NCBI RefSeq assembly: GCF_017994015.1
Contig: NZ_JAGOLP010000018.1
Location: 1 to 64,000, forward strand
DNA from: Ferrovibrio sp.
GTDB taxonomy: Bacteria; Pseudomonadota; Alphaproteobacteria; Ferrovibrionales; Ferrovibrionaceae
Reading direction: 5' to 3'
DNA length: 64,000 bases
Both the position numbers and the translations under genes were made by a program. Positions 17,175 to 25,413 of the stretch are shown here, in pieces (positions within the stretch are counted from its first letter, which is position 1; every line of letters starts with the position of its first letter). A model generated the notes under the pieces. The model saw only the letters and a program-made list of their open reading frames with translations. It had not been told where the DNA came from and ran no database searches.

Positions 17175-17831
17175 ATGCGTAAACCCCTCACCGCCCTGTT
17201 CGTTGCCCTGTTCTGCCTGCCTGGCATCGCCCTGGCGCAGCCGGCGCAACAAGCCCCGGCACAACAAGCCCCGGCGCAGCGGCAGGTCGGCCGCGATGCA
17301 CCGCCGCCGGCCGAACAGGTGCTGGCGCCGGAACTGCCCGGCTATGTGCTGGTGGCACAGGATATGAAGGAAGAGCGCCGCGTCTTTGAGTTTCTGCCCA
17401 AGGGCCAGACACTGGAAAACTGGACCGAGCGCATGGCCATCGTGGTGTTCTTCGGCGTGACCGGCAAAGACCCCAAGCAGGTGGCCGAAACCCTACAGGC
17501 CGAATGGAAGAATAGCTGCGCGGCATTTTCCAGCCATCCGGTGGAAACCCGCTGGGAAAAGGGCTATCCCACCACCATCTTCGCCATGCAATGCGCCGGC
17601 AGCAAACCGGCGCCGGGCAAGCTGGCCAATGAATTTGTCATGGCCAAGGTGATCCAGGGCATCGACAGCCTGTATCTGGTGCAGCGCGCCTGGCATTCCG
17701 CCACCGACAAGGTGCCGCCGCCGCTGCGCGATACCGCCACGGGCGACCAATGGGCGGATTTCATGCGCGGCGTGGAAGTATGCGATGGCCGCCTGCGCGG
17801 CCAGCCCTGCGCGGCTTTGGGCCGGCGCTGA
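17175..17831 (+). CDS. Hypothetical secreted protein
   Basis: 218 residues, not recognised. It has a signal peptide (LTALFVALFCLPGIALA) followed by a short QQAPA tandem repeat encoded by a 15-bp DNA duplication near 17247-17276. The mature part has ELPGYVLVAQDMKEERRVFEFLPKGQTLENWTERMAIVVFFG, resembling small periplasmic proteins of unknown function, and four cysteines (residues about 114, 133, 199 and 209) that could pair as disulfides. GGAG eight bases before the ATG. Convergent with a small secreted protein 7 bases away. Confidence 0.75.
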   Translation: MRKPLTALFVALFCLPGIALAQPAQQAPAQQAPAQRQVGRDAPPPAEQVLAPELPGYVLVAQDMKEERRVFEFLPKGQTLENWTERMAIVVFFGVTGKDPKQVAETLQAEWKNSCAAFSSHPVETRWEKGYPTTIFAMQCAGSKPAPGKLANEFVMAKVIQGIDSLYLVQRAWHSATDKVPPPLRDTATGDQWADFMRGVEVCDGRLRGQPCAALGRR

Positions 17832-17838
17832 ACGACAG

Positions 17839-18159
17839 TTAATCCAGCCCCCAGACACGGCCTTCATGGCGGCCATGGCGCTGGTAATGTTCGCGGGCGC
17901 CCTGGATGCCGAGGCGGCCCTGGCGGCCAAAAACTGGGCTCTCTGCCACATCGGGATAACGCTGCCAGTATAGCTCGGCCAGTATCCGCTCGGCCGCATC
18001 ATCCGTCTTTTCCTCGCGGATGACCCGCTCGGCCAGCGCAACGCGCTCTGCGCGGGCCGGATCAAGCAGCGGCGTTTGCCGCCAGCCTTGCGCATAGGCG
18101 GCATAGCTGACCAGCAGCATCAGCAACGCCGCGCCCGCCTTGATGCGCGATAGCTTCAT
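17839..18159 (-). CDS. Small secreted protein with a YPDV...HYxxHG-type motif
   Basis: 106 residues with a signal peptide (GAALLMLLVSYAAYA). The C-terminal half reads YWQRYPDVAESPVFG...GAREHYQRHGRHEGR. This is the same wording as the short repeat (YPDVA...G...HYxxHGxxEGR) attached to glycosyltransferases and some surface proteins, here as a stand-alone unit. It overlaps the end-start junction with the sulfatase-like gene by 4 bases and is the last gene of that operon. Function unknown. Confidence 0.72.
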   Translation of the reverse strand: MKLSRIKAGAALLMLLVSYAAYAQGWRQTPLLDPARAERVALAERVIREEKTDDAAERILAELYWQRYPDVAESPVFGRQGRLGIQGAREHYQRHGRHEGRVWGLD

Positions 18160-19760
18160 GGCAGCGCCCTCACTTCGATCCAGTCACTCCAGGCATCGTT
18201 GCGGCCGGCCAGGCCAACACGCAGCCGCACCTTGCCATAGGGCAGCACATAGCTGCGCCAATAGGCTTCATCGATACGGCCAAAATCCTTTTCCAGGCCC
18301 AGCACATCCAGCCGGCCCTTGAGGCTCATGGCGCCGCCATCGCCGGCTTCATATTCCAGCACATAACGCGCTGTTGCATCGCCGCTCCAAGCCAGCCGGA
18401 TGCCGCCGGCAATATCGGCAAAGCGCAGCGCCTGGCTGCCGGCAGGCATCTGCCAGCGCGGCGCGGCACCCGGCTCTGCCGGCAGATTGGCGACACGGGT
18501 ATCAATCCGCCGGGCGGCGAAATCGCGCAACATCGCCTCGGCCAGGCGGGCGGCGATATCAGGCCGTTCGGCGCTGCGGTCATAGTGTTCGCCCGGATCG
18601 CTGGGCAGATGATAAAGCTGCGCCGCCACCAGCTTGCCATCCACCCGCCGCTCGATGCGTTTCCAATCGCCTTCAATGCGGGCGGCAACAAACGTGCGCA
18701 CCTGATCCGGATCGGGTTCGGCAAAACCGGCCTGGCTGGTCAAGGCGCGCCAGGCATGCGGCGCCTGATCCAGCAATGGTATGTCGGTTTTTGGCGCCTG
18801 CCCGAGCCAGGCCAAAAGGCTGGGCAGCACATCGCGGTGGTCGCTGGGGCTGGCCACCATTTGTGGCGGCTGCTGCATATCCCTGGGCAGCCAGACAAAA
18901 AGCGGCAGCCGCACGATCTCCTCATGCAATTGCGCCTGATGCGTGGTGGAGGCATGGCCCACCAGGCCGCGTTCCAGATGCTCCTCGCCGTGATCGGCGG
19001 TCAGTACCAGAATGGTATTTTCGGCCAGGCCACTGGCCTGGAAGAACTGCCAGAAACGGCCGAACCAGGCATCAAATTCGCGCAAGGTGGCTTCATGCAG
19101 GGCAACAATCGCAGCGCGGTCGCTCGGTTTGAAAGCAACACTGCCGGCCGGCACCGATGGTTGCCGCCCCGCTGCCTCAACCCGGTCAATCGCCGCATTG
19201 TCGCCCGGCGGCAGCAGGCTTTTCCAATCCGGCATGAAATCCGGCCCGGGCGCATAGGGCAGATGGGTTTCGAGATAATGATACCAGAGGAAAAACGGCT
19301 TGCCATCGAGCACACGGCCACCCAGCCAGGGCAGCAGGGCTTCACCCGGCTCCACCAACAGGCCCAGATGCTGGAATTGATCGATCCGCATGAAAGCCTG
19401 TAGGCCGCTGACGCGCCAGCCCTGGCGGCTCAGCGCCTGCAACGGCAAGTCACGGTCGCGCGGCACGGTATCACCCGAGGCATGAATGCCATTTTCATAC
19501 GCATCCAGGCCGGTGAGCAGCGCGACGATATTCGGCGCAGTCCAGCCCGAGATGGCGCGGTGCTGCTGGAACCGCAGCGCGCCATCTGCGGCAGCCAGCA
19601 GGTTGGGCGCGGTATCCGGCCGCACCATGTCGGCGCGGGTGCTTTCCACGGTAAGCAGGATCACGTTGCGGCGCGGCGCGGCGCCCGGCCACCACACGGT
19701 GGCTGAAGCGGCAAGCGCGGCAGCGCCGAACAGACTAGCGAAAAACCAGCGGCGGAACAT
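18156..19760 (-). CDS. Sulfatase/phosphotransferase superfamily protein with Thr nucleophile
   Basis: 534 residues with an N-terminal transmembrane or signal segment. The alkaline-phosphatase-superfamily core is clear: NVILLTVESTRADMVRPDTAPNL, SGWTAPNIVALLTG, YHYLETHLPYAPG and TADHGEEHLERGLVGHA. The residue normally Cys/Ser (C/S-x-P-S-R, formylglycine site) is Thr74 in T-A-P-N. The metal site uses Glu39 with Asp256/His257, as in LtaS and phosphoethanolamine transferases. It may therefore be a phospho-transferase or phosphatase acting on envelope glycans rather than a formylglycine sulfatase. The C-terminal 100 residues form an extra beta domain. It overlaps the VanZ gene by 26 bases. Confidence 0.8.
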   Translation of the reverse strand: MFRRWFFASLFGAAALAASATVWWPGAAPRRNVILLTVESTRADMVRPDTAPNLLAAADGALRFQQHRAISGWTAPNIVALLTGLDAYENGIHASGDTVPRDRDLPLQALSRQGWRVSGLQAFMRIDQFQHLGLLVEPGEALLPWLGGRVLDGKPFFLWYHYLETHLPYAPGPDFMPDWKSLLPPGDNAAIDRVEAAGRQPSVPAGSVAFKPSDRAAIVALHEATLREFDAWFGRFWQFFQASGLAENTILVLTADHGEEHLERGLVGHASTTHQAQLHEEIVRLPLFVWLPRDMQQPPQMVASPSDHRDVLPSLLAWLGQAPKTDIPLLDQAPHAWRALTSQAGFAEPDPDQVRTFVAARIEGDWKRIERRVDGKLVAAQLYHLPSDPGEHYDRSAERPDIAARLAEAMLRDFAARRIDTRVANLPAEPGAAPRWQMPAGSQALRFADIAGGIRLAWSGDATARYVLEYEAGDGGAMSLKGRLDVLGLEKDFGRIDEAYWRSYVLPYGKVRLRVGLAGRNDAWSDWIEVRALP

Positions 19761-20568
19761 GGCTCAGCAATGGATAAAGCGCCAAGGGCGCGGTGAACAG
19801 GAGCAGGATCAGCAGCAGGCGGCGCCAGCCCGGATCAGACACCGGCGGCTGCGCCAGCAATAGAGCACAGCCGGCCAGCAAGGGCGAAACGGTCCAGAGC
19901 GGAATGGCGCTGCCGGCCAGCCGCTCCAGCGGCCAGGCCAGCAGGGCCACGCCAAGGCCAAGCGGCAGCAGGCCCAAGGCCCATGAGGCTGGCGGCAGAT
20001 CGCGCCAGCGCAAGGCTGCCGCCGAAGCTGCGCCCGGCGCCAGCCGCAGGCCATGGCCGAGCAAGCTGCCGGCCAGCGCGCCCAGGCCATCAACACCGAT
20101 ATCGCGCAGGCCAAAGCTGCGGCTGGGCAGCAGGCCCTGCACCATTTCGTCATGCAGGCCGGCCAGCAGGCCAAACAAAGCAGCGGCCAGGGTGAGGCTC
20201 CAGCCCTTGAGCCACGGCGCCAGGGCGCGGCGCAGCACCAGCGCCAGCACGGCATATTCCGCCACATGGATACGTTTGGCCGGAAAGGCCGGATCGGTGG
20301 CTAGCAGGCCAAGGCCGGCACAAAGGATACCGGCCAGAATGCAGCGCCAACCCCAAGGCCGGCGGCGCCAGGCCAGCAGCGCCAGAGGCAGCAGGATCAG
20401 GCCGAGCAGGCCAAAGGGCAGCAGGGCGGCCTGCTTTCCAAGCTGCTGGCTCAAAGCCGACCAGGCCGGAAACGCATTGATAAAGAAAGCCAGCAGCATC
20501 GCCGCCAGCGCCCAGCTCAGGCCGGCCACCACATCCCTGCCCGGGTTATCCACGACCGCACGGTTCAT
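19735..20568 (-). CDS. VanZ-like family membrane protein
   Basis: 277 residues, about seven transmembrane helices. The VanZ signature is in the middle: KRIHVAEYAVLALVLRRAL, then GLHDEMVQGLLPSRSFGLRDIGVDGLGALAGSLLG (conserved D-E-x-x-Q, P-x-R and D-x-x-x-D/N-x-x-G). The C-terminal third adds further helices not part of the core. The biochemical role of VanZ proteins is unsettled; they are linked to envelope and polyisoprenoid chemistry. It overlaps both neighbours in the operon. Confidence 0.85.
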   Translation of the reverse strand: MNRAVVDNPGRDVVAGLSWALAAMLLAFFINAFPAWSALSQQLGKQAALLPFGLLGLILLPLALLAWRRRPWGWRCILAGILCAGLGLLATDPAFPAKRIHVAEYAVLALVLRRALAPWLKGWSLTLAAALFGLLAGLHDEMVQGLLPSRSFGLRDIGVDGLGALAGSLLGHGLRLAPGAASAAALRWRDLPPASWALGLLPLGLGVALLAWPLERLAGSAIPLWTVSPLLAGCALLLAQPPVSDPGWRRLLLILLLFTAPLALYPLLSHVPPLVFR

Positions 20569-21920
20569 TGCAGCCGCAGGCGATAGAGCCGCACGCCGAA
20601 GGGCGGCAGATGATCCTGAATGGTGTACGGTGCGGCGAGCTGCATGGCACTGCTGCTATCCGGCAAATACGGCGAAAGCGCGGCAATCGGCGCATCGCAT
20701 TCATAGCGCGCCTGCAACGGCACGGCTTCGATATTCACCACAATCAGCAGCACTTCATCCGGCCGTTCGGTCTGCTTGGCCAGCAGGCGCAGCGGCAAGG
20801 CGCGGCGATGCGGCCCCTCGGCCGTCACCTTGCAATTCAGGGCAGCTGTCGGTCGCAGCAGGCTGGGCGCCAGTGCGGCCAGTTCGCGGTTCAATCCCGC
20901 CACCTGATGCCACAAGGCCTGGCTGGCGGCGCGCTCCGCCGCACTGGCTGCGACCGATGGTTTGCCATCGGCATCATAATCCGGCACGGCATGATAATCA
21001 TGCTGCGGCGCCGGGCTGATGCCGATCACCCCGCCATCGCGGGTGCCGTGGCTGTCATAACTGAAATGGATGATGCCGCTGGCGCCATGCACCAGCGCGG
21101 TGAACACCGTGGCGCGCAACTGCTCGATACTGGGCAGGTACCAGCCAACCGCCGGGAAGGTGAAAGCCTGCGAGATATACCAGATCGGTTTTGTACCGCC
21201 GCTCAAACGCACCGCCCGCGCCACGATGCGGCCAACACGTTCAATATCCAGCACCGGATCGTAGCGGCGGATAAATGGATAATTGAATTGCGCCTGGATA
21301 TCCGCCTTGTGCAGCCAGAGCGGCCAGATCGCATATTGCTCCGGCCGCATGCCGGGGCCATCCACCAGCAGGTTGGCGCGGTGCGGATCAAAACTTTTGA
21401 ACCGCGCCGTTTTGGCTTCATATTCGGCCAGACGCGGCACCAGCTTGTCGCCCACGGCATATTGGCTTAGTTCATCGCCCAGCATCCAAACCAGCACGGC
21501 CGGGCTATCCTTGCGCCGTTGCGCCAAGGCCTCGTCGGGGTCCTGCAAGATCACCTGAAGACCAAGCTTTTCCGCCGCATCCAGCGCTGCATCGATATCC
21601 TGCACCGGCCAGAGATGCACGGTATTGTAACCGGCCGTTTTGAAGCTGCTGAGATCGTGTTGCTGCCCGTAAGCCTCGCCATGCAGGGCATGATAGATAC
21701 CGATGGGAAAGAACGAAGCGGCCGGATCGTATTCGCGGCGCAAGCGACCCAGCCGGTCGGTATGCGGCACGCCGTCACGAAACATCACCTGTTGCGCCTT
21801 GGCCGGCGGATCATGCGCCAGGCCGGCATCCGGCGGCACTTGCTGGCAACTGGCAAGCAGCAGCAGTATTGCCGCCAGGGCGATGCCGAGCTTTGGTTTG
21901 AATTGTAAAATTCCACTCAC
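20565..21920 (-). CDS. Lipoprotein with glycoside-hydrolase-like TIM-barrel features
   Basis: 451 residues. The lipoprotein signal is GIALAAILLLLASC (lipobox LASC). The body looks like a beta/alpha barrel: FFPIGIYHALHGEAYG, SFKTAGYNTVHLWPV, EKLGLQVILQDPDE, VLVWMLGDELSQY (a GH-like W-x-x-x-D-E position), then KPIWYISQAFTF, VHGASGIIHFSYDSHG. A C-terminal beta domain follows (RPDEVLLIVVNIEA, PFGVRLYRLRL). Such barrel lipoproteins are often annotated as hypothetical. The start is GTG, with AGGA upstream. First gene of the overlapping operon with VanZ and the sulfatase-like enzyme. Confidence 0.72.
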   Translation of the reverse strand: MSGILQFKPKLGIALAAILLLLASCQQVPPDAGLAHDPPAKAQQVMFRDGVPHTDRLGRLRREYDPAASFFPIGIYHALHGEAYGQQHDLSSFKTAGYNTVHLWPVQDIDAALDAAEKLGLQVILQDPDEALAQRRKDSPAVLVWMLGDELSQYAVGDKLVPRLAEYEAKTARFKSFDPHRANLLVDGPGMRPEQYAIWPLWLHKADIQAQFNYPFIRRYDPVLDIERVGRIVARAVRLSGGTKPIWYISQAFTFPAVGWYLPSIEQLRATVFTALVHGASGIIHFSYDSHGTRDGGVIGISPAPQHDYHAVPDYDADGKPSVAASAAERAASQALWHQVAGLNRELAALAPSLLRPTAALNCKVTAEGPHRRALPLRLLAKQTERPDEVLLIVVNIEAVPLQARYECDAPIAALSPYLPDSSSAMQLAAPYTIQDHLPPFGVRLYRLRLQ

Positions 21921-21955
21921 TGATCTGGAATCCTGCCGTTTCGCCCGCCATATGA

Positions 21956-21961
21956 TATAAA
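21956..21961 (+). promoter_or_regulatory. Possible -10 element (TATAAA) for the small secreted protein
   Basis: TATAAA lies 31 bases before the ATG at 21993. The hexamer 17 bases upstream (ctgccg) is a poor -35, so this is only a candidate. Confidence 0.3.
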
Positions 21962-21992
21962 GCTAGACGCGCATTAGCTCCAGGAGGGCAAT

Positions 21993-22214
21993 ATGAAGAT
22001 CGCATTTATCATCGCCGCTGCGGCCGGTCTGCTATTCGGCACCGCTCAGTTCAACAGCGCCCAGGCACAGACTGCCGGCACAGTTACCGGCATAACGGCG
22101 CCGGTTGCCACCCAGCAGGGTCCGGCCAATGCCACCAATGCCGCCACCCAGGATGCCTTGAAAAAGAGCGAAGAAGCCAAGAAGGCGGCTGAAGAGGCCG
22201 CCAAGAAGAAGTAA
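21993..22214 (+). CDS. Small secreted alanine/lysine-rich protein
   Basis: 73 residues, not recognised. A signal peptide (IAFIIAAAAGLLFGTAQFNSAQA) is followed by a short Thr/Ala/Asn region and a charged helical tail (DALKKSEEAKKAAEEAAKKK) that could form a coiled coil or bind an acidic polymer. The ribosome binding site CAGGAGG is strong, suggesting high expression. Divergent from the barrel-lipoprotein operon and followed by a stable hairpin. Confidence 0.75.
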   Translation: MKIAFIIAAAAGLLFGTAQFNSAQAQTAGTVTGITAPVATQQGPANATNAATQDALKKSEEAKKAAEEAAKKK

Positions 22215-22232
22215 GGCTGTTATTGTTTGCCG

Positions 22233-22269
22233 AACCCTGCCTTGAACCGCATTCGGTCAGGGCGGGGTT
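22233..22269. terminator. Hairpin between convergent genes, probable terminator
   Basis: Arms 22233-22245 and 22257-22269 pair over 13 bp (two G-U), with an 11-base loop. It lies between the stop at 22214 (plus) and the stop at 22278 (minus). The T-run after it is short (ttt), so termination efficiency is uncertain. Confidence 0.5.
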
Positions 22270-22277
22270 TCGCGCTT

Positions 22278-23243
22278 TCAGCTCTGATGCCGGCCCATCA
22301 GACGGCGCATGATACCGGGCAGATCGCTTGGTAAACGTGAAAAAAACAGCAGGCAGAAGCGCAGCCAAACCAGGGTGGAAACCAGCGACAGGAACCACCG
22401 TGGATAGCTGGTTTGGAAATGCTTGACGAAATAATAGCTGGCACTGCGCGCCTTGTGCCATTCAATGAAAATGCGTGAGACATCCGACGTGGAGAGATGG
22501 TGCGGGATCGGTACTTGGCTGGCATAAAGCACACGCCCGCCCATCTGCCCGACCCTGATACAGAGATCAACATCGTCGAAATGCAGGAACATGTGATCGT
22601 CCATGCCGCCCAGGCGTTCATACAGGCGGCGCGGGATCACCATGAATGCGCCTGAGACCGTGGGCACATCCACCGTTCCGGACGGCATTTCATCTTCAAG
22701 ACTGTTGATACGGCGAAAATACGGGTGATTGGGAAATACCCGGTCAAGCCGCAATACCTCCATCAAGGTGCGCCAGGGCGACACCACCTGGCGTCTTCCG
22801 CCGCGCTGCTCTCGGCCATCGGGATGTTGCAGCCGACCACCACAAATCCAGGCGCCAGCCTCGGCCTCGAACACATCCATCATGGCGCTGAAAGTGCCAG
22901 GCAGCAGCACGCAATCCGGATTCACAAAAGCCAGGTAATCCGCCTTGGCCTGCGAGGCGCCATAATTGCAGCCTGCGGCAAAGCCAAGATTGCGTTGCGG
23001 TTGCAGCAAGCGAAGGCGCGGCTCGGTCGCTGCCAGTTCGGCCAGCCGGCGGCGCGTTTCCGGCAGGTTGCCGTTATCCACCAGGATCAACTCATCCAGC
23101 TCTGGCTGCGCCAGTTGCGCCACCAGATTTTCCCACAATACCGGGCCGGTATGGTAGGTCACGGTCACGGCGGAAACCCGTCGCGGCAGTTTTACTGCCA
23201 GATTTTCAGGGTCTGTCTGTGACTGGGCGACGGTTTCCGACAC
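22278..23243 (-). CDS. Glycosyltransferase family 2 (rhamnosyltransferase-like)
   Basis: About 321 residues, a GT-A enzyme probably adding a sugar during envelope polysaccharide synthesis. The N-terminal strand is VSAVTVTYHTGPVLWENLVAQL, followed by LDELILVDNGN, LLQPQRNLGFAAGCNYGA, YLAFVNPDCVLLPG (D-x-D-like position), then SGAFMVIPRRLYERLGGMDDHMFLHFDDVDLCIRVGQMG, typical of the WbbL/RfbF group. A C-terminal hydrophobic segment (FLSLVSTLVWLRFCLLFF) may anchor it. I chose the GTG at 23243 with GGGAG upstream; a TTG at 23267 would add 8 residues without a ribosome binding site. Confidence 0.85.
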   Translation of the reverse strand: MSETVAQSQTDPENLAVKLPRRVSAVTVTYHTGPVLWENLVAQLAQPELDELILVDNGNLPETRRRLAELAATEPRLRLLQPQRNLGFAAGCNYGASQAKADYLAFVNPDCVLLPGTFSAMMDVFEAEAGAWICGGRLQHPDGREQRGGRRQVVSPWRTLMEVLRLDRVFPNHPYFRRINSLEDEMPSGTVDVPTVSGAFMVIPRRLYERLGGMDDHMFLHFDDVDLCIRVGQMGGRVLYASQVPIPHHLSTSDVSRIFIEWHKARSASYYFVKHFQTSYPRWFLSLVSTLVWLRFCLLFFSRLPSDLPGIMRRLMGRHQS

Positions 23244-23327
23244 GGCTGCTCCCGGCGAACGGATCAATTGATTAACTGCGGCGCTGCATAGCCGAAATCA
23301 TTTGGCTTGTCGAATGACCCGGCAGCC

Positions 23328-25397
23328 TCAAAGCGCACCAATATTACGTTTGAACGAGGCATCAACCGGAAAGAACTGCTCCACGCCGGCTGCCAGGGAG
23401 CGGCGCAGCAAGGCCATGCCCTGGGATTTGTGCGCGGCATTATCCTCCAGCGTCAGCACCGCGCCCTCAAAAAACAAGCCAATCGGGTCTTCCGCCTTAG
23501 CTTGGCGTATTAGACGCGCCAAACTCAGCGTTTCGCTGCGCCGCCCGCTCTGTAAGGTCCAGTTCAGGTATCCCTGAGCCATATCCGACCGGTGTGGCGC
23601 CAGTTGCAGGCTACGCTCAATAATCTGACGCCAGAGCGATAGATGCGGCAGCAGCAGTGGGTGATAAGCCGCCATGCTAGGCCGCAGCATGAGGTCGGAA
23701 AATATTCTTTCGCCATGCAGCAGGAACAAAGGGGATCGGGTATCCGGCAGGCGTGTGCGCAGGATTTGCAAAATCCATTCGATACGCTGCACTTCACGTT
23801 CCGGATAAGGCGGCACGTGCGCTTCTTCCTGGCGAGAAATTACGCCCTGGATTTGATAGGACAACATGTCTGCCAGTTGCATATCTGCATCACGCGGATC
23901 GGTTGGCAGCGCGGGCGGCGGCCCAAGCGGCGGCCGCTCTATATCGGGCGTGTTGGAGAACCAGGCCAATTGCTGATCGATCTGCCGGGCATAGCGCTCA
24001 AGCCCAACGGCCGCCCAGAAAAACACCCCGGCAAACACAAACAAGGCGGCGATTGCGGCGTGCCGCATTGCTGTTGCGCCAGCTACACCCGGCTGTGCCG
24101 GCTGCATTATGCCAATCCAGGCCAGGCCCAAGTATGGCAGGGCAAAAATCAGCTCAAACCATAAGCCAAGTGCCAGCAGATAGGCCACGACCAAACCCAA
24201 TGCCATGCCCCGCCGTGCTGCTGGCGCCAGCCATACTGGCTGTATCAGCAGCCAGGCCAGCAGCAGCACCGCAGGCAGGCCGCCATCATGCAACGCCTGC
24301 AACAGCCAGTTATGGGCATGGAAGTAACGCGACTTCAGCATGTCCCATTCGTCAATTTTCCAGAGTGGATGCTCCGAAAACGCAAGCTGTGTCAGCATAG
24401 TGCTGGGCATACTGCCAGCACCATTGCCGACCAGCCAGGCCAGCGGCTCATGCGCCGGCACCGACCAGATCATCAGCCACACTTTGCGCCGTGATTCGAG
24501 CGAGTCAAAATTTGCAGTAACCTCCGGCAGGCTGACCAGGAGCAGCGGCAGCAGCGCAGCGGTAGCCACCAGTGCGGCCACTACTACCGGCTTGCGCAGC
24601 AGACCGGGCAGCCCGTCTTGCGGCAGGCGCCACCACAGCAAGGCGATGACCAGGCCCGCCCCTGCCCCGGCCATCATGCTTATTGCCTTGCCCAGTACCA
24701 GCAGGCCCAAAGCAATCAGGATGGCCAGCAGGCGCTCGACCAGGGCCAGCCGGTCGCGTATAGGCAAAGCCCAGGCGATAGCCGGCAGCGCCAGGCCCGG
24801 CCAGGCATAATAGGCCAGCACATGAAACAGCGATGAGACGCTGTTGTTGATACGGTCGATGCCCAACACCACAAGGATAACGGCACTGGCAGCAAAACCG
24901 CCCCACAATACCAGCCGCCAGGCCAAGGCATGGCGCAGCACCAGATCACCCAGCAGCAGCCATAGGCCAAATCCGGCATACCAGAGGGGACCAAGGCCGG
25001 ATTGCGGCACGCCCAGCAGCCGCAGCCGCCATTCTGCCGCCACGAAGCCGCCCGGCCCGCTCACCAGCAGCCAGGCGGCCAAGGCAAATGCCGGCAGCGC
25101 CAAGAGCAGGGCGGGCCGCGAGAACCGGCCACCGCCAGCCAGCCAGGCTGCCAACAACAAGGCAGCCAATCCGGAAGCCGCGAAATGGGCGATCACCAAT
25201 GGCTCGGCCAATTCCCACAGGCCGCGCTTGAACACCGGCAGTGAAAATACCGGCCCGGCAACGGCAAACCACAGCACCGGCACGCCGGCATAAGCGGCCA
25301 GGCGTTCAATCCGGGCTGCGCCGGCAGCCGGCTTGTTTGTATGCTGCGGCTGGCTGCGGGCCGGCTGGCGTGGCTGCGGCGATACTGGCTTGCCCAT
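23328..25397 (-). CDS. O-antigen ligase/polymerase-like membrane protein (Wzy_C)
   Basis: 689 residues. After a Pro/Gln-rich cytosolic start there are about 12 transmembrane helices (residues 35-470). A periplasmic loop has SLESRRKVWLMIWSVPAHEPLAWLVGNGAGS and later YFHAHNWLLQALHDGGLPA, which matches the R-x-x-x-W and H-N-x-x-L-Q motifs of Wzy_C O-antigen ligases. The C-terminal 220 residues are soluble and helical (TPR-like, with PHRSDMAQGYLNWTLQSG), as in PglL/VirK-type members. Its substrate glycan is unknown; the GT2 gene follows on the same strand. Confidence 0.82.
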   Translation of the reverse strand: MGKPVSPQPRQPARSQPQHTNKPAAGAARIERLAAYAGVPVLWFAVAGPVFSLPVFKRGLWELAEPLVIAHFAASGLAALLLAAWLAGGGRFSRPALLLALPAFALAAWLLVSGPGGFVAAEWRLRLLGVPQSGLGPLWYAGFGLWLLLGDLVLRHALAWRLVLWGGFAASAVILVVLGIDRINNSVSSLFHVLAYYAWPGLALPAIAWALPIRDRLALVERLLAILIALGLLVLGKAISMMAGAGAGLVIALLWWRLPQDGLPGLLRKPVVVAALVATAALLPLLLVSLPEVTANFDSLESRRKVWLMIWSVPAHEPLAWLVGNGAGSMPSTMLTQLAFSEHPLWKIDEWDMLKSRYFHAHNWLLQALHDGGLPAVLLLAWLLIQPVWLAPAARRGMALGLVVAYLLALGLWFELIFALPYLGLAWIGIMQPAQPGVAGATAMRHAAIAALFVFAGVFFWAAVGLERYARQIDQQLAWFSNTPDIERPPLGPPPALPTDPRDADMQLADMLSYQIQGVISRQEEAHVPPYPEREVQRIEWILQILRTRLPDTRSPLFLLHGERIFSDLMLRPSMAAYHPLLLPHLSLWRQIIERSLQLAPHRSDMAQGYLNWTLQSGRRSETLSLARLIRQAKAEDPIGLFFEGAVLTLEDNAAHKSQGMALLRRSLAAGVEQFFPVDASFKRNIGAL

Positions 25398-25413
25398 GGT
25401 TATGCTGGCAGCT

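Noticed and set aside
17247..17276. 15-bp tandem duplication in the secreted-protein gene
   Set aside because: It only encodes a QQAPA repeat in a disordered linker after the signal peptide; ordinary slippage product.
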